DNA of 64,000 bases from Methylobacterium trifolii (lineage in GTDB: Bacteria > Pseudomonadota > Alphaproteobacteria > Rhizobiales > Beijerinckiaceae). The stretch covers positions 1-64,000 of the forward strand of contig NZ_BPRB01000073.1 of NCBI RefSeq assembly GCF_022179685.1. The letters are read 5' to 3'. Under the pieces are notes generated by a model. The model saw only the letters and a program-made list of their open reading frames with translations, did not search any database and was not told where the DNA came from. Position 1 is the first letter of the stretch. Each line of letters starts with the position of its first letter. A program made the position numbers and the translations under genes. This document shows positions 45,301-54,060 of the stretch, piece by piece.

Positions 45301-45764
45301 GACCAGGGCGCTGTGAAGCTGCCCTCCGGCGTGGTGCGGGCGTAGTCCGCGATCTCGAAGCGGTGGCCCGGCGCAATGAAGCGCGAGAGCACCTCCTCCT
45401 TCGAATCCCCGGCGCGAGCGGCGAGAGCCAGGCCGAAGGAGACGACGCGGCCGGTGGTCTCGTTCTCGAAGACCAGGGCCAGCACCGTCTCGCAGGATTC
45501 CCGCGTCGGGCGCCCGCCCTCGGCCGGGTCGCTGATCCAGCCGAGGCAGTAGTCGCGCACCGTGCGGGCGCTGCGGCCCGAGGCGGAGGCGTTCAGCGCC
45601 AGACGGCTGGCGTTGTTGCCGGCCAGCACCGTGCCGACCGCGTCGAAGATCGTGGATTTGCCCGCCCCCGTCGGCCCGACCAAGGCCGCCGCACCCCGGA
45701 TACGGATCTGCTCGCGCCGGATCAGGTACCAGTTGGACAGCGCTATGTCGGTGAGGAGGTACAC
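42327..45764 (-). CDS. SMC-like ATPase of an MksB/JetC family condensin
   Basis: An 1145-aa SMC-fold ATPase. Walker A GPTGAGKS is at residues 30-37; long helical, charged coiled-coil arms fill the middle around a hinge region; near the C-terminus are the ABC-like signature ALRGSGGEAQAPFYVAIAASL and Walker B LGLCLLDEAFSKLD. This matches MksB/JetC (MukB-like) rather than SMC, SbcC or RecN. GTG start. It is last in the operon MksF-MksE-MksB. Family members load on DNA and extrude loops; in Wadjet systems they sense small circular DNA for the JetD nuclease, which is not encoded here. Confidence 0.85.
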   Translation of the reverse strand: MYLLTDIALSNWYLIRREQIRIRGAAALVGPTGAGKSTIFDAVGTVLAGNNASRLALNASASGRSARTVRDYCLGWISDPAEGGRPTRESCETVLALVFENETTGRVVSFGLALAARAGDSKEEVLSRFIAPGHRFEIADYARTTPEGSFTAPWSEIAADLRVRAEGFTEFRTSGERFTAEVLAILREGAPPPEPRHFLRTFSNAVAFKPIFDTSAFVRAFVLDPEPLDVGRIRQSVENWRRLLETIGELEAKLARLRRLVSRYESWGDAVLAAVLHEVRAASAELRRRSVDLVAVRTRLRQGTEALRIARESVAGSRGFVRDIDGEIAEKKALMAGHAAGGRLAASTLGLSMLERDRRELAARVSDLVGLIGQVAKVQAVAPVLRQAAPQAVRLAEACARSGLRREAPPEETLRADGPLAGLIEGLLRLPAFDDALDRAAEDTAVQARAQEIAAERSAPGPAAGQAARLSSDTLAFRAELARRGIDAVPVCERAEIVDPAWGPALEGLLGRAREALIVDPDRLEEALGVLQGNRDRFHRCILVKTTDTARQRARRYDDGPLSVIETADPHAEAFLGVRLGGYDLARDDAELRQMTRAVAPSGRTTAGMAYSVTRSVDLLMTRGQRGPTAESRRVHEVAIAEARRLRGEAVVLREAARTAAAIRARIDRGLDDVDTLRDELDGLEGRRRTLATEREAIEKQDTNGLAAEIKALTAERIAYLRELAEELEPKLDRLLADDAALKARLATMKEAARAALVARRGALHRLASGDAMRVRLARGQVFDPASVSGIRTDLSGLEAKEIVALAAAERGLAREATDAARSHGRAAERDLAEYCAEWRIENPLGQGDRPATFGYAWARREHDEVAGHELRRYRAQAERAEGEMRRLMTEDLLTRLADKFERVRARLDALNERLSSRSFTGQTYAFEAVVDRRYAAVHALATEVARSPDAAQALLPSGAGGPMAAALEEISALIAGSEDAARLADYRNYFVYEIGMRDGVGNRTTMSSRALRGSGGEAQAPFYVAIAASLASVYYPGDRPGDENPGLGLCLLDEAFSKLDVRNSQALVDLYRAWGLQLLIAAPEDKRTTLTEVMDTIVTVYKSPDLSSVRIESEHPLEAAKRALGALNPERRGIEGFHERDAAE

Positions 45765-45844
45765 CCGTGAGGTCCGGCCGCGCCGTCATCCGACGCCGGT
45801 CCAGTTGGCCGGACTCCGGGATCGATGCAAGGGCGGGCGGCCCC

Positions 45845-46477
45845 TCAGCCTTCCCCGCCCCCGGCCTCCGACCAGGCCTTGAGACGGTCGAGCCACGCGT
45901 CCGAGGCCAGGACCAGGATGCCCGGCAGCACCAGCACCGGGGTGATCCGCTCGCGGCCGTCGCGCTCGCCCAGGCGCAGCCCGCCGCGGCGGGAGAACAG
46001 GCGCAGGATCTCGATCAGGCGCCCCTCCTCGGGCGGATCGCTGCGGGCGGCGGTGCGGATCTTCTCGATCACGTCGTCGGTGGTGCACTCCACCACGCCG
46101 TCGGTGGTGACGCGGTGGTCGCGCAGGCCCTCCTCATAGGCGAGCCGCAGGGCCAACAGCACCAGGGTCTCGTCCTTGCGCAGGCGCTCGGCGCCGACAT
46201 CGTAGCGCGGGGCCTGCGCGGGCAGGGTGAGGGAGACCATCTGGTCGCGGTGGGAGATGGCGTAGGCGTAGCCGAGGCAGGCGAAGTAGTCGGTGAAGAA
46301 AGGGGCGTAGTGGCGCGCCAGCTCGTAGGAGCGGCCGATGCCGGGGGTGTTCGAATAGATCACCTGCGCCTTCAGCAGCACCTGGAGGGCGCGGGCCAGT
46401 TCCTCCGCATCGGGCTCGCGGGCGCCGGGCGGCGGCGGCTCGTCGCCGTCGACGATGGCGCGGAAGGCCTCAAGCAT
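45845..46477 (-). CDS. MksE/JetB family accessory protein (DUF4194)
   Basis: A 210-aa mainly helical, winged-helix-type protein with RALQVLLKAQVIYSNTPGIGRSYELARHYAPFFTDYFACLGY and LVLLALRLAYEEGL, features of the JetB/MksE (DUF4194) family that binds the kleisin MksF. The start overlaps the MksF stop by 8 bases; the gap to MksB is 80 bp. It is one half of the accessory KITE-like dimer of the condensin. Confidence 0.8.
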   Translation of the reverse strand: MLEAFRAIVDGDEPPPPGAREPDAEELARALQVLLKAQVIYSNTPGIGRSYELARHYAPFFTDYFACLGYAYAISHRDQMVSLTLPAQAPRYDVGAERLRKDETLVLLALRLAYEEGLRDHRVTTDGVVECTTDDVIEKIRTAARSDPPEEGRLIEILRLFSRRGGLRLGERDGRERITPVLVLPGILVLASDAWLDRLKAWSEAGGGEG

Positions 46478-47840
46478 CGCCGCGCCGCGCCAGGACGAAG
46501 TCGGGACAGTCGAGCCAGCCGTTGGAGAGGCGGCCGGCCAGATGCGTGACGGCGTAGCGGCGCCCGAGTTCGCCCTCGAACAGCACGTCGATCTCGCGCA
46601 GGCGCTGGAACACCACGAAGTCGTCGATGCCCGCGATCGCGATCGCCGAGCCCTGCAAGGGGCCGCGTCCCGGCAGCCGCGCCTCGACGAAGGCGGCCAT
46701 CGCCTCAGGAGTCACGGTGGTGCGGCGGCGGAACTCGGCCTTGGCGCTCGCGAAGGCCTCGATCCGCGGGTCGAGGGCTGCCTCCGGCAGGACCTCCACG
46801 AGGATGGGTGCCCGGCGGCTGCGGGGTGCGTAGAGGTGCGCCTCGCCGATCGGGGGCCGCAGCAGGGAGACGGCCGGCCGTATGTCCGGCGCATCGTCGG
46901 CTGCGCCGACCGCGCGCAGGGCCGCGGCGGTGCGCTCGATGCCGAGCGAATCCGGCCGGTCCATGTAGCGCAGCGAGGCCGCGATGCGGCGCTCCAGCCG
47001 GGCCACCACCGCGTCGACCGCGTCGAGGTGCCGGTCGAGGCCGTCGAACACCGCCAGGATCTGCGCGAGATCGGCCCGCACCATGGCCTCGGCCGCGGCG
47101 ATGTCGGGCGCGCGGCCCTCGCGGACGAGGCCGTCCGCGAGGGCGCGGATCAGGAGGGTGTCGCGCAGGGCACCCCCGGCCTCGCGCACGATGGCCGAGC
47201 GGAAGCGGAACGGGTTGAAGCGTGTGTGCAGCGTCCGGTAGTCGCCGATCAGGTGACGTTCGACGAAATCCTCGAAGTACATCCGGAAGGCGGCCTTCCG
47301 CTCGGGCTCGCGAAGGATGCGCTCCTCGACCTTGCGCATCGCGCCGGCGAGACCCCGGACGTGGGCGAGGAAGGCCGAGGCCGCGCGCGCGGCGTTGGCC
47401 AGGGCCTCGGAGCGGTCGCTCGGGTTGGCGAGCGCACTTTCCAGGCTGCCGAGGACGTCGAGGACGGCGCCGCCGTAGGAGCGGGTCTCGCCGCGCTCCA
47501 GCCGCGACAGCTCCTCTAGGAGCAGCCGGGCCTCCGGGTCGAACTCGACCACGGGAACGTAGCGCTCGCGTCGCTCCACCAGCCAGCCCGCATCGAGGAA
47601 GCGGCGGTAGAGGCCCGACCGGCGCTCGACCGGGTCGGCGAAACAATCCTCGCCGTCCGCACCCGCCGGGTTCGGCCAACCCGCGAAGAAGTCGCCGATC
47701 TCGGCAAGCAGTTCGGTCTTGCGGATCGGCTCGGAGCCAATCACGCGCCGGTGCAGGTGCAGGAGCAGGGCCGCGTTGAAGGCCCGGCTCGGCGAGGCCA
47801 GCGGCCGGAACAGGTCGTCGGGCAGCTGCGCGAACAGCAT
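46470..47840 (-). CDS. MksF/JetA family kleisin (DUF5716)
   Basis: A 456-aa protein. The start FAQLPDDLFRPLASPSRAFNAALLLHLHRRVIG and the DNA-binding-type winged helix (AGWLVERRERYVPVVEFDPEARLLLEEL) fit JetA/MksF, the kleisin that bridges SMC heads. A long helical middle (AALRDTLLIRALADGL, DGLDRHLDAVDAVVARLERRIAASLRYMDRP) and a C-terminal winged-helix-like domain follow. First of three genes; an FKBP gene ends 32 bp upstream on the same strand. The start lacks a good ribosome-binding site. Confidence 0.8.
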   Translation of the reverse strand: MLFAQLPDDLFRPLASPSRAFNAALLLHLHRRVIGSEPIRKTELLAEIGDFFAGWPNPAGADGEDCFADPVERRSGLYRRFLDAGWLVERRERYVPVVEFDPEARLLLEELSRLERGETRSYGGAVLDVLGSLESALANPSDRSEALANAARAASAFLAHVRGLAGAMRKVEERILREPERKAAFRMYFEDFVERHLIGDYRTLHTRFNPFRFRSAIVREAGGALRDTLLIRALADGLVREGRAPDIAAAEAMVRADLAQILAVFDGLDRHLDAVDAVVARLERRIAASLRYMDRPDSLGIERTAAALRAVGAADDAPDIRPAVSLLRPPIGEAHLYAPRSRRAPILVEVLPEAALDPRIEAFASAKAEFRRRTTVTPEAMAAFVEARLPGRGPLQGSAIAIAGIDDFVVFQRLREIDVLFEGELGRRYAVTHLAGRLSNGWLDCPDFVLARRGDA

Positions 47841-47872
47841 TTTTTCGACTTTCGCCGTCGCGCAGCCGAGCC

Positions 47873-48292
47873 TTACTTCGCGCCGAGGAGCTCGACGTCG
47901 AAGATCAGGGTGGCGCCCGGCGGGATGAGGCCGCCGGCGCCGCGGGCGCCGTAGCCGAGCTCGGCCGGGATGATCAGGGTACGCTTGCCGCCGGTCTTCA
48001 TGGTGGCGACGCCGAGGTCCCAGCCCTGGATCACCTGGCCCGCGCCGATGGTGAAGGTGAAGGGCTGGTTGCGGTCGCGGGACGAGTCGAACTTCTTGCC
48101 CTTCTTGCCGCCCTCGTCGAGCCAGCCGGTGTATTGCACCGTGACCTTCTGCCCGGTCTTGGGCTCGGGCCCGGTGCCGACGACCTCGTCCTGATACTTC
48201 AGGCCGGACGGCAAGGTGGTGTAGTCGGCGTTGGCGGCAGCGGTCATGGCGATCAGCACGGCTCCGGCTAGGGGAAAGAGTGAGCGAGGCAT
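47873..48292 (-). CDS. Secreted FKBP-type peptidyl-prolyl isomerase
   Basis: A 139-aa periplasmic PPIase: signal peptide (LFPLAGAVLIAMTAAANA), then a complete FKBP domain with VQYTGWLDEGGKKGKKFDSS, PFTFTIGAGQVIQGWDLGVATMKTGGKRTLIIPAELGYGARG and IPPGATLIFDVELL. Active-site aromatic residues (Tyr of QYTG, Phe of FDSS, Trp of GWD, Tyr of GYG) are all present. It lies 32 bp upstream of the MksF gene, so read-through is possible, though a periplasmic enzyme has no obvious role with a DNA-bound condensin. Confidence 0.93.
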   Translation of the reverse strand: MPRSLFPLAGAVLIAMTAAANADYTTLPSGLKYQDEVVGTGPEPKTGQKVTVQYTGWLDEGGKKGKKFDSSRDRNQPFTFTIGAGQVIQGWDLGVATMKTGGKRTLIIPAELGYGARGAGGLIPPGATLIFDVELLGAK

Positions 48293-48539
48293 CGTTCCTC
48301 CATCGGGCCGGCCTCTCGCGCGCCGTCCCTTGGGGCGGCTCTTAACAGGTCGGCGCGGTGCGAGGCCAGCCGGACCCGTATCCGGATGTCACGGAGCAGG
48401 GGCGGCGCGACCACTGTCTCCTCAAGCGGATCCGAGACGTACCTGCCGCCGAACCCGGCGCGCGCTCCTGCCAACAGGCAGGGGTTCAGGCCCTCGCCCG
48501 ACCCGAACCGAACGGCCTTTGACCGTCAGTAAGATAGAG

Positions 48540-48613
48540 TGGAGCGGGTACCGGGAATCGAACCCGGGTATTCAGCTTGGAAGGCTGCTGCTCTACCATT
48601 GAGCTACACCCGC
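48540..48613 (-). tRNA. tRNA-Gly (TCC anticodon)
   Basis: On the minus strand a 74-nt cloverleaf runs from GCGGGTG to TACCCGC plus discriminator T and an encoded CCA (48540-48542). It has D-loop AGCTCAATGGTAGAGC, anticodon loop CTTCCAA (anticodon TCC) and T-loop GGTTCGATTCC. Confidence 0.96.
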
Positions 48614-48833
48614 GCGCCGGGTCGGATAGCACGGTGCAGTTGGATTGAGAAGGCGTCCTACCAGCTGACCGAAGCCCGATGCGAGAGGCCAGACCTTCCC
48701 GCGAAACGCTCTCCGCATCATCGTGGCCGGTGTGCGTGCTCACGGCGATCGCGCGTCTTGAATTTAACTCCAGGCCGGGTGCGCTACCCGCCTTTTGGAG
48801 TAAGGCAATCCTATCGGAACCCGGAAAAAAGCT

Positions 48834-48917
48834 TGGTGGGGGAAGTAGGACTCGAACCTACGAAGCTTACGCAGCGGATTTACAGTCCGCCCCCTTTGCC
48901 GCTCGGGACATTCCCCC
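48834..48917 (-). tRNA. tRNA-Tyr (GTA anticodon)
   Basis: On the minus strand an 84-nt class II tRNA begins GGGGGAATG and ends TTCCCCCACCA, with CCA encoded. The anticodon loop reads ACTGTAAAT (anticodon GTA), there is a long variable arm (GCGTAAGC region), and the T-loop is GGTTCGAGTCC. It lies 220 bp upstream of tRNA-Gly on the same strand, an arrangement common in Alphaproteobacteria. Confidence 0.96.
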
Positions 48918-49007
48918 AAACTGCAGGCCTTGAAGGCCGCGCGGCCCTTATGGTGAGGGGGGCTGCGGGTGTCAACAGTCTCGCAGCCCGCGCGATGGTC
49001 CGGGCCG

Positions 49008-50834
49008 TCAGTCGGCCGAGGCGAGGTCGCAGATGCGGACCTGCACCCGCTCCGCGCCGCGCCAGCGGTCGCAGTTCAGGGTGCCGGCGACGTGGAATTC
49101 CCGGCCGATGCCATTGAGGATCGCCTGCCCGAGGGGGCCTTGCGCCGCACGGAAGCTGATCGCCCCCACCGCGTGCCCGTCGCGGCTGCGCAGCCGGGCA
49201 CGGACGTGGCCGGTGCCGACGAGCCCCGCATCGACGATGCGGTGGCGGGGCAGCGCGAAGACCGGCTCGGGGGCCCCCTGCCCGAAAGGCCCTGCCCGCC
49301 GGATCAGGCGGACCGTCTCGGCGGTGACGCCACCCGCGCTGACGCTGCCGTCCAGCAGGAGCGCGTCGGCCGAGCGGGCTTGGCCGACCGCGGCGGCGAG
49401 ATGCCCTGTCAGATACGCCGCGAAGCGGCCGAGGTCGTGACCGGGGAGGGTGACGCCGGCCGCCATGGCGTGGCCGCCGCCCTTGGCGGCCAGCCCTTCC
49501 TCGACGCAGAGGCGCACGACGTGGCCGAGATCCGCGCCGGGGATCGAGCGGCCCGAGCCCGTGGCGGTCCCGTCCGGCCGCAGGGCGAAGGCGAAGGCGG
49601 GGCGGCCGAAGCGCTCCTTGAGCCGGGCTGCGATCAGGCCGACGACGCCGGGGTGCCAGTCGCGGCTGCCGGCCACCAGCACGGGGCGGTCCGGGTCGAG
49701 GCCGAGGGCGCGATCCGTCTCGGCCTCGGCTTCGGCCACCGCCAGCGCCTCGATCGCCTGCCGCTCCCGGTTCAGCCGGTCGAGTTCGGTGGCGATGCGG
49801 GCGGCCTCGGCGGGGTCGGCCGTTGTCAGGAGTCGCGCGCCAAGGCCCGCATCGCCGATGCGCCCGCCCGCATTGATCCGCGGGCCGACGACGTAGCCGA
49901 GGTGCCAGGCCTCCGGAGGGCCGTCCAGGGCGGCCGCATCGAACAGGGCGGCGAGGCCCTTCCGCCCGCGGGCCCGCATCACCGTCAGCCCCTGCACCAC
50001 GAAGGCGCGGTTGAGGCCGGTCAGGGGCACCACGTCGGCGACCGTGGCCAGCGCCACGAGGTCGAGGTCGTCGGTGAGCTTCGGCTCCGGGCGGCCTGGG
50101 CCGAAGAAGCCCTCGGTGCGCAGGGTCCGGTTGAGGGCGACGAGGGTGAGGAAGACCACGCCCGCGGCGCAGAGATGGCCGAGGCCGGAGAGGTCGTCGA
50201 GACGGTTCGGGTTCACCAGGGCGCGCACCGGCGGCAGCACCTCCGAGGCGGCGTGGTGGTCGAGCACGATCACGTCGAGACCGATCTTCTCCGCCTCCTC
50301 CAGGGGGCCGTGGCCACCGGTACCGCAATCGACGCAGACCAGGAGCGTCGCGCCCTCTCCCGCGAGCGCCGTGACGGCTGCCACGTTCGGGCCGTACCCT
50401 TCGGTGATTCGGTCGGGGATGTGGATGCGGGTCGGCACGCCGAGGCTACGCAGATATCCGGCGAGCAGCGCGGCGCTGGCGGCGCCGTCCACGTCGTAGT
50501 CGCCGAACACCGCCACGCTCTCGCCCCGGCGCACGGCGCGCGCGAGGCGCTTGGCCGCGACTTCCATGTCGAGGAGGCTGTCCGGGTCTGGCAGGAGGTC
50601 TCGCAGGCGGGGGGCGAGGTAGGCCGCGGACGCGTCGGGACGGATTCCGCGGCCGGCGAGCACGCGGGCGAGCAGTTCCGGCAGGCCGTGGGCCTGGGTC
50701 ATCACCGCGGCCTCGGCCTGCGTCCGCGCATCCGCGCAGCGCTCGCGCCAGCACCGCCCCGTCACCGAGTCGGAGACGCCCAGGAAGGCGCGGGGGCTTG
50801 TGAGGGAGGATGCGGCGGACACGGGCGGCATCAT
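49008..50834 (-). CDS. recJ: Single-stranded-DNA-specific exonuclease RecJ
   Basis: 5'-3' ssDNA exonuclease in recombination and mismatch repair. The 608-aa protein has the DHH motifs: VAVFGDYDVDGAASAALL, LLVCVDCGT, VIVLDHHA and ALATVADVVPL, then the DHHA1 part with VVGPRINAGGRIGDA and AAKGGGHAMAAG, and an OB-fold end. The ATG at 50834 (or its neighbour at 50831) was chosen because sequence upstream to 50969 overlaps the pntB end and is not family-like. Confidence 0.95.
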   Translation of the reverse strand: MMPPVSAASSLTSPRAFLGVSDSVTGRCWRERCADARTQAEAAVMTQAHGLPELLARVLAGRGIRPDASAAYLAPRLRDLLPDPDSLLDMEVAAKRLARAVRRGESVAVFGDYDVDGAASAALLAGYLRSLGVPTRIHIPDRITEGYGPNVAAVTALAGEGATLLVCVDCGTGGHGPLEEAEKIGLDVIVLDHHAASEVLPPVRALVNPNRLDDLSGLGHLCAAGVVFLTLVALNRTLRTEGFFGPGRPEPKLTDDLDLVALATVADVVPLTGLNRAFVVQGLTVMRARGRKGLAALFDAAALDGPPEAWHLGYVVGPRINAGGRIGDAGLGARLLTTADPAEAARIATELDRLNRERQAIEALAVAEAEAETDRALGLDPDRPVLVAGSRDWHPGVVGLIAARLKERFGRPAFAFALRPDGTATGSGRSIPGADLGHVVRLCVEEGLAAKGGGHAMAAGVTLPGHDLGRFAAYLTGHLAAAVGQARSADALLLDGSVSAGGVTAETVRLIRRAGPFGQGAPEPVFALPRHRIVDAGLVGTGHVRARLRSRDGHAVGAISFRAAQGPLGQAILNGIGREFHVAGTLNCDRWRGAERVQVRICDLASAD

Positions 50835-50876
50835 AGCCGCAAGCGGGCCGGTGCGCTGCCACCCGCAAACGACAGC

Positions 50877-50900
50877 GGGGCGGACATCGCTGCCCGCCCC
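50877..50900 (-). terminator. Possible terminator hairpin after pntB
   Basis: GGGGCGG and CCGCCCC form a 7-bp stem with a 10-nt loop, 26 bases past the pntB stop and before recJ. There is no U-run. It may reduce read-through from the transhydrogenase operon. Confidence 0.35.
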
Positions 50901-50925
50901 GCCAATCTCGTCGGATCGCGACGGG

Positions 50926-52326
50926 TCAGAGGTTCTTGAGGATCTGGTCCACGACCTTCTTGGCGTCACCGAACAGCATCATGGTGTTGTCGCGGAAGAA
51001 CACCTCGTTCTCGACGCCGGCATAGCCGGACCCCATGCCGCGCTTGATGAACAGCACGGTCTTGGCCCGCTCCACGTCGAGGATCGGCATGCCGTAGATC
51101 GGCGAGGCCTTGTCGGTCTTGGCGGCCGGATTGGTGACGTCGTTGGCGCCGATCACGAAGGCGACGTCCGCCTGCGGGAACTCGCCGTTGATGTCCTCCA
51201 GCTCGAAGACCTCGTCGTAGGGAACGTTGGCCTCGGCCAGCAGCACGTTCATGTGGCCCGGCATGCGGCCCGCGACGGGGTGGATGGCGTACTTCACGTC
51301 GACGCCCTCCTTCTTGAGCAGGTCTGCCATCTCGCGAAGCGAGTGCTGGGCCTGCGCCACCGCCATGCCGTAGCCCGGCACGATGATCACGCGCTCGGCG
51401 TTCTTCATGATGTAGGCCGCGTCGTCCGCCGAGCCCTGCTTGACGGGGCGCGTCTCGACCTGCCCGCCCCCGGCCGCCGCGGCGCTGTCGCCGCCGAAGC
51501 CGCCGAGGATGACCGAGATGAACGAGCGGTTCATCGCGTGGCACATGATGTAGGACAGGATCGCACCCGACGACCCCACCAGCGAGCCGGTGATGATCAG
51601 GGCGAGGTTGCCCAGGGTGAAGCCGATGCCGGCGGCCGCCCAGCCCGAGTAGGAGTTGAGCATCGAAACGACGACGGGCATGTCCGCGCCGCCGATCGGG
51701 ATGATGAGCAGGCCGCCGAGCGCGAAGGCCAAGAGCACGATCAGCCAGAAGACGACCTTGCTCTCACCGCCGATGAACACGGCCAGCAGTACGACCAGCG
51801 CGATCGCGATCGCGATGTTGATGGCGTGGCGCTGCGGCAGCATGATCGGCTTGCCCGACATGCGCCCGTCGAGCTTGGCGAAGGCGATGACCGAGCCGGT
51901 GAAAGTGAGCGCGCCGATGGCCGCGCCCAGCGCCATCTCGAACAGCGACTCCTTGTGGATGTGGCCGTTCTCGAGGATGCCCACGGCCTGCGGCGCGTAG
52001 AGGGTGGCTGCCGCACCCGCCACGGCGGCGAGGCCGACCAGCGAGTGGAAGGCTGCCACCAGCTGCGGCATCGCCGTCATCGGCACGCGCTTGGCGATGA
52101 CGGCGCCTGCACCACCGCCGATGCCGATGCCCAGCAGCACCAAAATCCAGGCGCCGAAGCCCGCGGGCGGATGGCCGACGAGGGTGGTCAGCACGGCGAG
52201 CGCCATGCCGATCATGCCGTAGAGGTTGCCCTGGCGGGAGGTCGTCGGGTGCGAGAGCCCCCGCAGCGCCATGATGAACAGGACGCCGGCGACGATGTAG
52301 AGGAGGGCGGAGACGTTCTGGGACAT
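50926..52326 (-). CDS. pntB: NAD(P) transhydrogenase subunit beta
   Basis: A 466-aa membrane subunit with about nine TM helices in the first 290 residues (domain II) and the NADP-binding domain III at the C-terminus (VIIVPGYGMAVAQAQHSL, YAIHPVAGRMPGHMNVLLAEANVPYD, VIGANDVTNPAA, MPILDVERAKTVLFIKRGMGSGYAGVENEVFF). With PntAA and PntAB it couples hydride transfer from NADH to NADP to proton inflow, supplying NADPH. It is 4 bp from the pntAB gene. Confidence 0.97.
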   Translation of the reverse strand: MSQNVSALLYIVAGVLFIMALRGLSHPTTSRQGNLYGMIGMALAVLTTLVGHPPAGFGAWILVLLGIGIGGGAGAVIAKRVPMTAMPQLVAAFHSLVGLAAVAGAAATLYAPQAVGILENGHIHKESLFEMALGAAIGALTFTGSVIAFAKLDGRMSGKPIMLPQRHAINIAIAIALVVLLAVFIGGESKVVFWLIVLLAFALGGLLIIPIGGADMPVVVSMLNSYSGWAAAGIGFTLGNLALIITGSLVGSSGAILSYIMCHAMNRSFISVILGGFGGDSAAAAGGGQVETRPVKQGSADDAAYIMKNAERVIIVPGYGMAVAQAQHSLREMADLLKKEGVDVKYAIHPVAGRMPGHMNVLLAEANVPYDEVFELEDINGEFPQADVAFVIGANDVTNPAAKTDKASPIYGMPILDVERAKTVLFIKRGMGSGYAGVENEVFFRDNTMMLFGDAKKVVDQILKNL

Positions 52327-52330
52327 CGTC

Positions 52331-52780
52331 TCAGGCCTTCTTCTTGTACATGCCGAGCATGCGCTGCGTGACGAGGAAGCCGCCGAAGATGTTCACGCTG
52401 GCGAGCACGATGCCGATGAAGCCGAAGAACCGGGCCCAGCCGGTACCCTTCTCGATCAGGGGAACGCCGGCGGCCAGCAGCGCGCCGACGATGATCACCG
52501 AGGAGATCGCGTTGGTGACGGACATCAGCGGCGTGTGGAGCGCCGGAGTCACAGACCAGACGACGTAGTAGCCGACGAAGATCGCGAGCACGAAGATCGC
52601 GAGCTGGAACACGGTGGCGTCGACCGCGCCATGTGTGGCGGCGGCGACGCCGTGGCCGAGGCCATCGGCGATCGCCTGGGCTTGGTCGGCGGCGTTGCGC
52701 GCGGCGGATGCGGCGGCGCGCGCGGTCTCGGCGAGGAAGCGGGTCTGGTCCGCCGCCTGATCGGGGGGAATGTTGGCCAT
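52331..52780 (-). CDS. pntAB: NAD(P) transhydrogenase subunit alpha, membrane part (PntAB)
   Basis: A 149-aa protein equal to the C-terminal membrane portion of E. coli PntA, with three to four TM helices ([58 protein letters not shown]). [20 protein letters not shown] is a family signature. The first ~55 residues are an Ala/Gln-rich soluble extension not needed by the fold. The split alpha subunit is the Rhodospirillum-type arrangement. Confidence 0.94.
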   Translation of the reverse strand: MANIPPDQAADQTRFLAETARAAASAARNAADQAQAIADGLGHGVAAATHGAVDATVFQLAIFVLAIFVGYYVVWSVTPALHTPLMSVTNAISSVIIVGALLAAGVPLIEKGTGWARFFGFIGIVLASVNIFGGFLVTQRMLGMYKKKA

Positions 52781-52794
52781 CTGTGGCTCCTGGA

Positions 52795-53937
52795 TCAGGC
52801 TGCTTTGGGCTGGAAGGAGGCGTGGACGACCTGTCCGTCGCGGGTCAGGTTCGTCGCCTGGACGAGCTCGTCGTCCCACTTGACGGCGAGCGCCTTGGCC
52901 TCCTTGTCGACCAGCGTCTCGACGAAGGCGTAGAGGTTGCGCGCGTAGAGGGCCGAGGCGCTGGCGGCGAGCCGTCCCGGCACGTTGAGGTGCCCGACGA
53001 TCTTCACGCCCCGGTCCGTGGTGACGACCTCGCCCGGCTTGGCGCCGGCCACGTTCCCGCCGCGCTCCACAGCGAGGTCGATCAGCACCGAGCCGGGCTT
53101 CATCGACGCGACCATCTCCTCGGAGACGAGCTTCGGCGCCGGCCGGCCGGGGATCAGCGCCGTGGTGATGACGATGTCCTGTTTGGCGATGTGGGTCGCC
53201 ACCAGATCGGCCTGCTTCTTCTGGTACTCGGCCGACATCTCCTTGGCGTAGCCGCCCTTGGTCTCGGCCTGCTTGAACTCGTCGTCCTCGACGGCGACGA
53301 ACTTGGCGCCCAGCGACTCGACCTGCTCCTTGGTGGCCGGCCGCACGTCTGTAGCGGTGACCACGGCGCCCATGCGGCGGGCGGTGGCGATGGCCTGGAG
53401 GCCGGCCACGCCCACGCCCATCACGAAGACGCGGGCGGCGGGCACGGTGCCGGCGGCCGTCATCATCATCGGCATGGCGCGGCCGTATTCCGAAGCCCCG
53501 TCGACGACCGCGCGGTAGCCGGCGAGGTTGGCCTGGGATGAGAGCACGTCCATCACCTGCGCGCGGGTGATGCGGGGCATCAGCTCCATGGCGAAGGCGC
53601 TGATGCCCGCATCCGCCATGGCCTTCAGCTCGGCGTCGTGGCCGTAGGGGTCCATGATCGCGACGACGGCCGCGCCGCTCTTGAGGAGCTTCAACTCGTC
53701 GGCGCCGGGGCGGCGCACCTTCAGGACGAGGTCGGCGTCGCGGGCGGCTTCTTCCGCGGAAGTGGCGATCGCGGCGCCGGCGGCCTCATAATCGGAATCC
53801 GGGACGCCCGCCTTCAGGCCGGCGCCGGACTGCACGACCACGTCCGCTCCGAGACCCATGAACTTCTTGACCGTCTCCGGCACCGCTGCGACCCGCGGTT
53901 CCGCGGCATCGGTCTCCGACAGCACAGCGATGCGCAT
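52795..53937 (-). CDS. pntAA: NAD(P) transhydrogenase subunit alpha, soluble NAD-binding part (PntAA)
   Basis: A 380-aa cytoplasmic domain I. The AlaDH/PNT N-terminal segment ([26 protein letters not shown]) precedes the NAD Rossmann motif [31 protein letters not shown], and the mobile-loop region with [14 protein letters not shown] is present. First gene of pntAA-pntAB-pntB (14- and 4-bp gaps). Confidence 0.96.
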   Translation of the reverse strand: MRIAVLSETDAAEPRVAAVPETVKKFMGLGADVVVQSGAGLKAGVPDSDYEAAGAAIATSAEEAARDADLVLKVRRPGADELKLLKSGAAVVAIMDPYGHDAELKAMADAGISAFAMELMPRITRAQVMDVLSSQANLAGYRAVVDGASEYGRAMPMMMTAAGTVPAARVFVMGVGVAGLQAIATARRMGAVVTATDVRPATKEQVESLGAKFVAVEDDEFKQAETKGGYAKEMSAEYQKKQADLVATHIAKQDIVITTALIPGRPAPKLVSEEMVASMKPGSVLIDLAVERGGNVAGAKPGEVVTTDRGVKIVGHLNVPGRLAASASALYARNLYAFVETLVDKEAKALAVKWDDELVQATNLTRDGQVVHASFQPKAA

Positions 53938-54060
53938 TCAGGCGTTCCCCTTGGATGAACCGTCACCGAATGCGCGAATTGACACGGCTTTTCGAGACGG
54001 CTGGGCCGGATGGATGGGTGGAAATGCGCCGAATGTAACCGACGCCGAAAGTCACGCTCG

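Noticed and set aside
47873-48292. FKBP as a functional part of the condensin operon
   Set aside because: It has a signal peptide and acts in the periplasm; the 32-bp gap is compatible with read-through but not evidence of shared function.
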